Assembly: GCA_033807695.1 (NCBI GenBank) | Contig: CM066300.1 | Location: 4,526,001-4,590,000, forward strand | Length of the DNA: 64,000 bases | Origin: Daedaleopsis sinensis | Taxonomy: Eukaryota; Basidiomycota; Agaricomycetes; Polyporales; Polyporaceae | Direction: 5' to 3' | Part shown: piece by piece, positions 12,300-24,483 of the stretch | Layout of the letters: each line of letters begins with the position of its first letter | Position numbering within the stretch: position 1 is the first letter of the stretch | Made by a program: the position numbers and the translations under genes | Notes under the pieces: model-generated | The model's input: only the letters and a program-made list of their open reading frames with translations | Told to the model about the DNA's origin: nothing | Database searches by the model: none

Positions 12300-12510
12300 C
12301 AGTGCTTTACAAAACTGTTTCCAGAAATGTAACTCCGGCGCTAATGTGCTCATATCTCCGAAACGACTTAGGCAATAAATACGGTTTAAATTGCGTTGGA
12401 TAGGGTTGCTTCCTAGCTTTCGAACGATATATGATTCATGAGATATAATTCACAGGGGGCCTAAATATATGGCACCTTTCGACTGCAACTCCTGGAAACA
12501 GTTTTGTAAC
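12300..12510 (+). repeat. left 211-bp terminal inverted repeat
   Basis: This arm pairs with 13708-13918. Within it, the 18-bp TTACAAAACTGTTTCCAG at 12307-12324 recurs in perfect inverted form at 12492-12509. Each arm is therefore itself bounded by inverted repeats. These are probably transposase binding sites (inference). Confidence 0.93.
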
Positions 12511-12657
12511 CGATGCATTGTCTGTACCCAAACTGGCCATTATTCACCATATTTGGCAACACTGTCACATGCACTGGTGGGAGTATTTTATATAATGTTT
12601 AATGGAGTGATGCTAGGCAAAATTCCAGGGCCAGTCATCTTTTGTCCACCCTCCATC

Positions 12658-13677
12658 ATGCCTACAGCACTCTCGACTACCACCGTCAACAACGTTGTTT
12701 CTCTTGCTCAGCAGAACCTCTCCATCTCTGCTATTCAGGCTCAGACTGGTATCAGCAGGAGTCAGATGAGCAAAATTTGCTCTGAACACTGTCCTGAGGT
12801 CCCCAAGGCCAAGGGTGGCCGCCCATCCCTCCTTTCCCCTACCCACATCCGCCGCGCCACCCGCCTTATCGAGTCCGGCAAGGCCGATACCGCTGTCTAG
12901 GTCCATTCCGCCATCAAAGATACATTCCTTGGGAGTGTCTCTATCCAGACCATTTGCAGGGCGCTCAAGCGGGCAGGGCTGAAGGCCGTGGTGAAGAAGA
13001 AAAGACCCGCACTCAGCAAGGTGCACCGGGCAAAGCGGCTGAACTTTGCCCGTGCGAAGCTGCACTACACCGTGGAGGACTGGAAGAGGGTCATCTGGTC
13101 AGATGAGACCAAGATCAACAGAGTGGGGTCAGATGGGAGGAAGTGGGTGTGGAAGAAGCAAGGAGAGGGCCTCAGCAACCGGATGGTGGAGGAGACACTC
13201 AAGCATGGCGGCGGAAGTTTGATGTTTTGGGGGTGTTTTGGATGGGACGGGACAGGCCACTCCTGCAGGATCGATGGCAAGATGGATGCCGACCTCTACG
13301 TGGAGATCATTGAAGATGAACTCCTCAATTCCCTCTACAATTGGAACATTACCGTCAACGACGTCATCTTCCAGCAAGACAACGACCCCAAGCACACCAG
13401 TAAGAAGGCCAAACGATGCTTCAAAGAGAACCAAATCGAGGTCCTGGAGTGGCCCCCACAGTCTCCGGACCTCAACCCCATCGAGCACCTCTGGGGTCTC
13501 CTCAAAAGGAAGCTTGCGGACTACGAGAAGCACCCGACCTCAATGAAGGAGTTGTGGAACAGGGTACAGATGGAGTGGGAGGCAATCTCAGCTCAGGAGT
13601 GTCAGAAGTTGATCGAGAGCATGCCGGCTAGGGTTGCTGCTGTTTACAAGGCAAAGGGAGGCTATACCAAGTACTAG
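12658..13677 (+). pseudogene. Tc1/mariner transposase with one premature stop
   Basis: The frame runs 340 codons from the ATG at 12658 to the TAG at 13675-13677, interrupted by an in-frame TAG at 12898-12900 (codon 81). The N-terminus holds a helix-turn-helix (LSISAIQAQTGISRSQMSKI) followed by GRPSLLSP. The catalytic core shows WSDETKIN, QQDNDPKHTS and SPDLNPIEHLW; the second Asp and the Glu are 34 residues apart, giving the DD34E signature of Tc1-like enzymes. The frame is open and collinear with the family on both sides of the stop, so one substitution (a CAG-like codon to TAG) explains it. No frameshift was seen. It could still be mobilised in trans by an intact relative. Confidence 0.93.
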
Positions 13678-13707
13678 TGCTGCAAAATGTATGCTTGTAG
13701 ACCACCA

Positions 13708-13918
13708 GTTACAAAACTGTTTCCAGGAGTTGCAGTCAGAAAGTGCCATATATTTAGGCCCCCTGTGAATTATATCTCATGAATCAAATATCGTTCGAAA
13801 GCTAGGAAGCAACCCTATCCAACGCAATTTAAACCGTATTTATTGCCTAAGCCGTTTCGGAGATATGAGCACATTAGCGCCGGAGTTACATTTCTGGAAA
13901 CAGTTTTGTAAAGCACTG
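13708..13918 (-). repeat. right 211-bp terminal inverted repeat
   Basis: Reverse complement of the left arm, with about four mismatches. The same 18-bp motif occurs at both of its ends, giving four copies in the whole element. Confidence 0.93.
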
Positions 13919-14074
13919 TAGATGTTTGTATAATTACAATGAGCTCTACAGGCCAGATCGTCCATACAATACTACCAATAATTTACTAGATAGCAGTCCG
14001 TGGCCCGTCGTATAGACTAGCTAGCGTAGCGAGCGCGCGGCATAATGGAGCTTTTGTTCGTTCGTGAATCGTGT

Positions 14075-15561
14075 CTACGCCTGCTGCGGAGTCCGTGTGC
14101 GCGAGCCGTGTTCGGGCGAGCTCGAGCTCGAGCGCGCCAAGTGCGTCCGTTCGTCCACGTGCTCGAAGTCGTCCCCGTCCCCGTCCCCGTCCCCGTGCTG
14201 CTCGGGCCCGAAGAGGGTCTCCATCCCGACGACGTCCCCGTTCGCGCGCATGTACCCGTCGTCGGCACGCGAGGAGCCCGGGGTACGCGAGAGCTCGAGG
14301 AGGTGCACACCGAGGAAGGTCGTGATGAACCCGGCGAGGAGCGAGATGGAGTTGACAGTGTCGTCCGTGTTGATGCCCTGGAAGAGGATGATGGACGCGA
14401 CGATCGTCGCGGTGGAGAACCCGACGTAGTACATCGGGTTTATGCTGTTGGGGGAGTGTCAGGAATCAGCATCAGTGTTTGGTACAAGGACAAGGACGTC
14501 GTTACGACATCCGGGGCGGACTGACACATTAGTGGAAAAGGTGTCGAGCGCCTTGTTGAGGTAATTCGTCTGCGTGACGCCGCACACGCCGACGAGGATG
14601 GCGAAGACGTACGTCGCCGGGCGCGTGAACTGGTTGTTGCCCGAGAAGGTGAGCTTGACGGCGACGCCGAGGCCCTTGACGGCCATGACGGACACGGAGC
14701 CGACGAGGGAGCAGATGGAGATGTAGACCAGCGGGTTCGCGCGGCCGTACCTGGGCACGACGAGGAATATCATAACCATGGAGAAGACGAAGACGAAGAA
14801 GGAGTAAAACATGAAGCCTGTTGGGAGGTCCTGGTTAGTGTGCCCGCAGAGAGTGATCGAGGGACTGACCTGGCTGCAGTACGAAGTAGAGGATTTCGTC
14901 GACGGTTTTCACGTCCCTGTCTGGCGGTGCGTGTAGGACAATCACTAGGGAGCCTAGTAGACACAGTGCGCATCCGACGCGGCCCAGATGGCCGAGCTTC
15001 TCGTTCAAGAAAAACGATGCAAGGATAGCCCTGGGTGGTAGAGCATAAGACGAGTCGTTGGACACGCAGCTGATGAGGACACATACCCGATAATCACGCT
15101 GAGCGCACCCAGAGGTGTGATCAGTATTGGTGGTGCAAACGCGTAGCCCACGAAGTTCAAGACTATAGTTTGGATGCATGAGACCAGTCGCGTGGGTGTG
15201 TTTTGACAAGACCACGTACTCTCTCCACATATCACTGGCATCATAACCTTATGGTAAGGACGACGCAAGCAATGCCAAGAACGCAGCACTCACTCAACGT
15301 CATTCCGAACCACCATAGCGGACTCTTGAAGTAAGTGTGCTCGTCCGACGCCGCTCCTTCCCTCGAAAAGGTAGCCGCTTGGATCAGGCCCTACAAGGGC
15401 ACCGATGCCGACGAGGCGAGATGGTAAGACAAGGGATTGCGGTCATACATACATGGCGGTAAATGCCTCCAGACCTTCTTCGTGAAGATGAAGCTGCTGC
15501 CCATGGCGGCCGCGCTGCAGACGGCGACGATAATGCCTATGTACTTGTCTTCCAGTGCCAT
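14075..15561 (-). CDS. NIPA-type magnesium transporter (DUF803)
   Basis: Seven exons on the minus strand (15561-15475, 15390-15294, 15234-15220, 15162-15087, 15030-14870, 14817-14526, 14444-14075) give 365 residues. Conserved NIPA blocks are present: AAAMGSSFIFTKKGLIQ, YAFAPPILITPLGALSVI, ASFFLNEKLGHLGRVGC and KALDTFSTNVINPMYYVGF. About nine hydrophobic helices are expected, placing it in plasma or endosomal membrane. NIPA proteins move Mg2+ and related divalent cations. Exon 3 is only 15 nt; skipping it would remove MICGE-type residues of a conserved helix. The C-terminal tail is polar, with a (GD)n tract from a CCCCGT repeat at about 14171-14195. Confidence 0.92.
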
Positions 15562-17469
15562 GTCGGTTATAGGGTCAGAGGCTGCTGGTCATCGAGCTGA
15601 GGGGGGTGGAGAGTGAGAAGAGGAAGGGCGGGGAACGCAGGGAGGGCTGAGCCTGCGACGTCGGCTTACGCGCGACTCGGGGCCCCGTAAAGGCAAATGC
15701 TGGCGAATTTCGCGCCTATGTTTTGCCTCCGCATTGTGCTCGGCCCGGGTCCGCAGCGCGGCTGTCGTCTGCTGTCGTTCTCCTCCCACCGCGACCTGGG
15801 AGCTCCTGGGAGTCGTGTGCACTTGACTCGCCCACTTCCGTGCTATATGTGGGTGGATTTGAATCGCGAAACAACAAAGGGTACCGTTGTATGCATGGTC
15901 AGTTGTTCAAGCCAGACTCAATCCTAATATCGGCTGATGCGCTCGCAGGACCTGTGCCAACACTGCAGGTTTCCTGTTGACGTGGTTGGATTACATAGAT
16001 GCCATTAGTATCGGACGCTAGCTGCAGCCACCCGGGGCCGCTGCGGTGATAGTAACCGCTCCTGCTCTGAAATATAGCCCGATTTCCCTCCCTCTTCAGG
16101 AACATCTCCAGCTTGGTCCCTACAAGTTGGACCACATCGCGACAAGGCGTCATGATCGCTCGACACCCGAGATACACCTATTCGGCTATCCCTGTAGCAT
16201 GCAGGATCGTGGGCAAGGCGAGTAATGTGGACATTTGGATCAAGGTATGTTCGATTGTGCAACGAGCATCATTGAAGTTGACTTGCCTAGCAAATTTACA
16301 GCTGTGAAAGCGAGGCTGAAAGTGAGCCGTGCTACTTGAAGCTATGAGCAGGGCTAGTGCCAAGTCACGATGACGCAACGGGTGGGCTTGGACTATCATC
16401 CAAGAGTCCTTGTGGTTCGGCCGCGACGCGTGTCTGGCGAGATCCAGGCCGTGAAAGGTTTGAGATAGGCAGCTCTACTGGTGTGGCTGCTGATACATAT
16501 CTCATTCTTGGTAGGGTGTTGACATGGTGTGAGTACGGGCTCGGTCAGGGCCAGCCTGTCAAACACCTGCCATAGCGGAAACCACGACGAACGGACATTT
16601 CAAAGCGAGGGCGAGGGCCAGACATTAATCTTTGTGCCTGGACTCTCTACTCGGCCTTGCTCGACAGATCTCATCACTCGACCAAGCGAAAGTGCACGGA
16701 AGAAGACGCGTGGTGCGGAGCCAGACGGAAAAGCCGCTCTTGCCGCTAGAGAAGCAACCTCGAACTCGATATATCGAGGCGTTGAATGATACGATACGGC
16801 AGCAGACTCTCTGGTAATCAATACTGAGACAGCGCAGACCGGAACAGGGAACGAAGCTATCAAGAACCACAGCAAGCTTCAGGCCTCAGGTGCGCAAGAC
16901 TTGGACAGTTGATGCGGAAGGGCCTCAGCTTCCACCAAGCCCTTGGGGCTTATACCCCACCTCTCTACTTCATCAGCACCGTCTACTTCTTCCTGTTCTG
17001 GTCTGATACAACCAACCTGGGTTCACTTCTACCAAGCCTGGTCACTAAAGGCAATTAATGTTCAGATACTCAAGAGTTATGGCGCTATTGACGTGAGTGT
17101 TCAAACATTCACGGGCTCTGTTGTTGAGCTATCCTTTCGGTGAGATCCTCAACTGACTGGTTGTCGGCGTCGACAGGTACCATCATACACCACTGACTCT
17201 AGAATGACATTTTCGGAGGCGCAAGTATTGCACCTCCCCCGAGGCACTGCATCCCTCCCGCCCGTCCTCCGCGCCTCATACGCATACCGATGCGACCATA
17301 TCCTATGTCGAAGACGCTGTCGGTCCCTGTCCCTGTCACTACAGCCGGTCCGCCGTTTGCTCTTCCGCTCCTTCTCCGCCGAGCAGTTCGACCGGCGGAA
17401 AGCTGATGCCACACATGGGGTTCCCTCTCCGCGTTTGCAGGATTCGCCTCATATCACTAGTATGTCGAG
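15562..17469. other. 1.9-kb intergenic region upstream of laccase
   Basis: I see no recognisable gene or relic between the NIPA start and the laccase core promoter. ORFs of 60-90 codons occur on both strands, but none shows a family motif or splice-consistent extension. The region probably carries regulatory sequence for the divergent NIPA and laccase genes. Confidence 0.5.
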
Positions 17470-17477
17470 TATATAAG
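17470..17477 (+). promoter_or_regulatory. TATA box of the laccase gene
   Basis: TATATAAG lies 80-87 bp upstream of the laccase ATG at 17557, in a position typical of fungal TATA promoters. Confidence 0.65.
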
Positions 17478-17556
17478 AGGCACTCGCGATGCCTGTTCTA
17501 ACTCAGGATCCGGCTCCTTCTACCCTCCTTCACAACGCACCTCTTTCCCTATCGTT

Positions 17557-19802
17557 ATGTTCGACACCTCATTCTTGACCACCTTTGTCATCCTTGGGCT
17601 CGTGGGCAGCAGCCTCGCCGCTATTGGGCCCACCGCGGACCTCGTAATTTCTAACGCGAGAGTCTCTACGGATGGCTACCCCCGCGATGCCGTCGTCGTG
17701 AACGGAGTGTACCCCTCCCCACTTATCACTGGGAAGAAGGTTAGTGCGGATCACCACTTACCGGCTGCATGGAAGTGGTTTGCTAACACCGGTGATGCAG
17801 GGTGACCGCTTCAGGCTGAATGTCATCGACAAGTTGACGAATCATACGATGCTCAAGAGTACCAGTATCGTGCGTGTCGCCCCAGCAGAACTCATGCCTG
17901 AGCTGACGGTGACCATACTTTGTTCAGCACTGGCATGGATTCTTCCAGAAGGGAACCAACTGGGCAGATGGCCCCGCATTCGTCAACCAGTGCCCAATCT
18001 CACCGGGTCACTCTTTCCTCTACGACTTCCGGGCGTTGGACCAGGCCGGTGAGCCGGTTGTCCTGCCTGCGTAGCTCATATCCTGACTCGTTTCCTGTTC
18101 AGGCACCTTCTGGTACCACAGCCATCTCTCTACTCAATATTGCGATGGGCTGCGGGGCCCACTTGTCGTGTACGACCCTAACGACCCGCACAAGGCTCTG
18201 TACGATGTTGACAACGGTCCGCGCATCTCCACCTATAGACCCGCCTTGTTGGATACTGACTCCGCGCACCGGTGTAGACGCGACCGTGATTACCCTTTCC
18301 GATTGGTACCACACCGCTGCCAGGCTTGGGCCGCGATTCCCGTAAGTCCACCCAGCGCCCCGCAATTGACTCAGAGACACTTACGAACAGACCATGCTTA
18401 GGCTTGGCTCGGACTCGACGCTCATCAACGGCCTTGGGCGGTCCGTTAGCACAGTCACCGCGGATCTGACTGTGATCAAGGTCACACCGGGGAAGCGGTA
18501 TGTTTATGCGCAACAAAGGTTCAGCTCGAGGGCTTACTTCTTCGACTACGTCATGCAGATACCGGTTCCGCCTTGTTTCCATGTCGTGCGACCCGAACTA
18601 TACATTTAGCATCGACGGACATGACATGACGGTTATCGAGGCGGACGCTATCAGTACCAAGCCGCTCACTGTCGACTCGATACAGATCTTCGCCGGACAG
18701 CGCTATTCCTTTGTCGTGAGTGTCTCCGCTCTTTCTCAATATATGAAGGTTACGATGCCAACACCGCATGTGCTAGCTCACTGCAAACCAAGCCGTTGAC
18801 AACTACTGGATCCGCGCAAATCCCAACTTCGGCAACACTGGCTTTGCGGACGGGATCAACTCCGCAATCCTGCGCTATGACGGCGCTCCAGCGTCCGAGC
18901 CTGCGGCGAGTGACCCGCCGCCATCTGTCAAGCCCTTGGTCGAGAGCGACTTGCACCCTTTCCAATCGATGCCAGTGGTACGTGTCATCGGCCAACCGTC
19001 ATTCCCCATGCAGAGAGCTGCGAGTATCTGACGAACATCCCTTTCATAGCCTGGCCGCCCTGTTGCTGGTGGCGTCGACAAAGCGATCAACCTCGCGTTC
19101 AACTTCGTCAGTAGCGATGCGATTATCGCCAACCCTGGCATTCGACGACGGCGCTGACTGGCTTTCTCCCTTTGCAGAACGGTACCAACTTCTTTATCAA
19201 CAACGCGACATTCACTCCGCCGAGCGTCCCGGTCCTCCTCCAAATCCTGAGCGGCACGCACCTTGCCCAGGACCTCCTGCCTGCCGGCAGCGTAATCCCC
19301 CTGCCGGCGCAGAAGACGATCGAGATCTCGTTCCCTGCGACCATGTCTGCTCCAGGCACCCCGCACCCCTTCCACCTGCACGGCGTAAGTCCCTCCTCCA
19401 GACCCATAATATCCCCCACGCTCTCCCCACTGTCTCCCAGTGTCTTCCGCCGGTCTGGCGCGCCTCTCCACCTCCATCTCTACGCCCGCTCATGCTCTTC
19501 GCCCCCAGCACGCCTTCGCCGTCGTCCGCAGCGCGGGCAGCGGCGCGTACAACTACGAGGACCCGGTCTGGCGCGACGTCGTGAGCACAGGCGAGCCCGG
19601 CGACAACGTCACCATCCGCTTCCGGACGGACAACCCCGGCCCGTGGTTCCTCCACTGCCACATCGACTTCCACCTCGACGCGGGCTTCGCGGTCGTGTTC
19701 GCCGAGGACGTGGTCGCGACCCCGGTCGCGAACCTGCCCGTGCCGCTGCAGTGGCTCGGGCTGTGCCCGGCGTACGACAAGCTGAAGGAGGAGGACACGT
19801 AG
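17557..19802 (+). CDS. secreted laccase (multicopper oxidase)
   Basis: Eleven exons (17557-17739, 17801-17869, 17928-18048, 18103-18216, 18278-18341, 18402-18497, 18559-18715, 18777-18977, 19050-19106, 19178-19384, 19509-19802) encode 520 residues, the standard white-rot laccase length. A signal peptide of about 20 residues precedes [13 protein letters not shown]. All four copper-ligand motifs are present: HWHGFF, WYHSHL, HPFHLHGHAF and HCHIDFH. Ten residues after the ligand Cys the axial position is Phe, the class associated with high redox potential. Laccases oxidise phenols with one-electron steps and reduce O2 to water, acting outside the cell in lignin and phenol chemistry. The last His motif is split by the intron at 19385-19508. 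The frame is intact throughout. Confidence 0.96.
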
Positions 19803-20510
19803 GCTCGCACTTCGTGTGCTGTTGACGTGGGCGTGAGTAACTTATGGCTTGCTGGTCCTGAAGGACGTGGATATCGTTATTACTGGGCTTCGTGACGCTG
19901 TTAACTTTATTATACTAGTTTCTAGGCTGTTCCTTCCGGCATTCTCATAACATTCTACAGAGCAGTTTGATAATGTGTGGAGTTGTTTGTACATTATCAT
20001 GGCACACCTATGTTATCCACACAGTAATGGCCCCTCCGGACAGAACTAGCCACGATAATGGTTGTAGACAAGTTGAAGTCGATATGGCCAAGTATCATGA
20101 TGCGCGGCTACGAAGCACAAGCCTCACTATAGTTCGCTCATAGGCGCTAAATAAAATCTAAGAAACACGTGTGTGCACTACAGTATCATTGTGACGTGAC
20201 GCACCCTCCGCGGCGGGCCACCGTGACTGCTTTCTCCTCCTTGAACAGCACGAGTACTTCATCTCGTCTAGTATCACCCTGCGTGAAGTCTCAGGGAACG
20301 ATTGATGAGGTACGATCAATCTCTACTATGATATATGTGTTGTTTCTGATAGTATTCAACCTGACTCGAAAAGCAGGAGAAGTCTTACGAGACCAGAGCC
20401 ATCTGGCCTAGGAGATGCGGATTCGGCTTCTAAGTGTGTCCAAATATAGTGAGGTATGTGGCCTGCTCTCATACAATAATATTTACCAGACAGTGAGCGG
20501 AGTCCCGCCC
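19803..20510. other. intergenic region after laccase
   Basis: AT-richer 3' flank of the laccase gene. No supported gene was seen before the esterase relic begins at about 20511. Confidence 0.5.
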
Positions 20511-20763
20511 TAGTATTACGGGGTCTGAGCTTGCCCTTCTGTTCGGCCGGTTCTACGCCGTCGAACTGAATTTCGCGAGTCATATGGTCGACTTCTACGT
20601 TAACCTTACTCATGATATGGACGTATGGACTCTACGACTTGCCTTGTGGCACTAACCCACTACGGGAACTCATTGATGTCTTTTGCAGCACGTTGGCCGC
20701 GATATACGCCATCATCGAAACAGGTTTTACAACTGATAAGAGACGACATTACAGCCACTCCAG
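20511..20763 (+). pseudogene. 3' relic of a fourth type-B carboxylesterase
   Basis: Two stretches match exons 13 and 14 of the three downstream esterases. At about 20525-20618 the frame reads ELALLFGRF, then NFASHMVDFYVNLTHDM (paralogues: ELTLLFGQF and [17 protein letters not shown]). At 20689-20763 it reads RWPRYTPSSKQVLQL then IRDDITATP (paralogue [14 protein letters not shown]). The exon 14 splice acceptor (TTTTGCAG) and a GT donor survive. The catalytic His region at the start of exon 13 is scrambled by substitution and a frameshift, and exons 1-12 and 15 are not detectable. It is a dead copy that extends the array upstream, next to the laccase. Confidence 0.82.
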
Positions 20764-21442
20764 GTGATATCTATGCTCCTAGGGTCGCTACTATGGGCGA
20801 CAACTAATACGAGGGAATCAATGTTGATGTCGGACCTCCTTAATACCACACTCACCGTCGTTACATTCAACACAGTTATTACTTCGTCACAATGAGGTGC
20901 GTGGCCACCTTGAGCATCACTATCATTGTGCCGACGATGCAAAGAACACGATAGACGTACTGGTAGTCATAGACAGACATGACAGAGTATCGATATTGGC
21001 TGCGGACTCTGAACTTCATGATCACAGGCTCACAGTCTCCTTCAAGAGGATCCACGCCCGTGGATAAGATGCCATGCCCATTGGTTGACCAAATCGCTTT
21101 ACAGAACCTCACTTATTCCACCATCACTCTACCCAGTGGGTATACATGCTCTCTTTCGGATACTATGCCCCAAGTTGCAGCCGCTTCCATTGTCCACGGT
21201 ATGTAACGCTCGTGCCTGAGCTTCTGCTTCTGCCTATTCTGACTGCGTCATGTGGCACGACAGCACTATTTCTATGCACGCCAGTGAAAAGTGGATAGAC
21301 GTATGGCTTGTTTTCGCACTCTAAATCCGTCCCATATGGTCGGTCGTGACTCGGAGCTCCGTATAAGTTACACGCGGCCGACGCGACTGCGCTCGCCAGG
21401 TTCCCCAAGACCTCGTGCATCCCTCTGTGACGCGACTCAGTC
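20764..21442. other. intergenic, promoter region of esterase 1
   Basis: No gene is recognised. About 21229-21276 resembles 24309-24355 upstream of esterase 2 (roughly 80% by eye), so promoter sequence was duplicated with the gene. A TATA-like TATAAG lies at 21362-21367, 76-81 bp upstream of the ATG. Confidence 0.55.
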
Positions 21443-23873
<2,431 letters not shown>

Positions 23874-24483
23874 TTCATTGTGTTGCTGATCTGAGTTGCC
23901 CAGTTCAATCGGATATCAGTTTGGGCTCCAAGTATGATGCGAGCGTTAAGCGACGTGTGCCCGTTCGCCTGGTTTGAAACGTCAACTGCACCCAATCGCA
24001 GCAAGCAACTCGATCGGCCGGTGGATATCCTGAGCTTGAACCATATCTGCCGCTTTCCCTCAACGACGACATCCCACTATGAGCTATGATTCTCAGGCTA
24101 TCAAAAATACACCTCACGGTCCGGCTCAAGAGATTCCGTACCATGAAGAACGGTCCAATGCTCATCGCTTAATCTAGGCTCATCATACAGACCGCACTAA
24201 TGCCACCCTCTAGACTCTTCCCTGCCAGCGGTATTTGTGTACCGACCTCAACATGCGAGACCTTCCGTTGTACACGCTATGTCACATCCGTGCTAGGAAT
24301 TCCGTACGTCTGCCTATTTTGATTCTGTCATGTGCCATGATAGTACTTTTCTATGGATCGGCGCGCTATCGCAGACTCGGACTTTATCATCAGCCAATGA
24401 AGATCACTCATGTGTTTTATAAAGTGAGCTCCAAATCAAATTCGTAATATTCCCCAGCACACTCCACCTCGCACTTTTCAAGA
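23874..24483. other. intergenic between esterases 1 and 2
   Basis: About 610 bases without a gene. They include the promoter block at 24309-24355 shared with esterase 1 and a TATA-like TTTTATAAA at about 24415-24423, roughly 65 bp before the displaced ATG. Confidence 0.55.

Larger units (their letters stand above)
12300..13918 (+). mobile_element. Tc1/mariner DNA transposon with TA target duplication
   Basis: The element spans 1,619 bp. It begins CAGTGCTTTACAAAACTG and ends with the reverse complement, flanked on both sides by TA (12298-12299 and 13919-13920), the classic Tc1/mariner target duplication. Terminal inverted repeats are 211 bp and differ at only about four positions by eye. The cargo is one DD34E transposase frame with a single internal stop. 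It lies in the non-coding space between two convergent genes (methyltransferase and NIPA transporter), so it breaks no reading frame. High arm identity and one coding lesion suggest a recent insertion. Confidence 0.95.

Noticed and set aside
12880..12925. Intron to explain the transposase stop
   Set aside because: Protein similarity to Tc1 enzymes is continuous on both sides of the TAG, so removing sequence would delete conserved residues. A point mutation is simpler.
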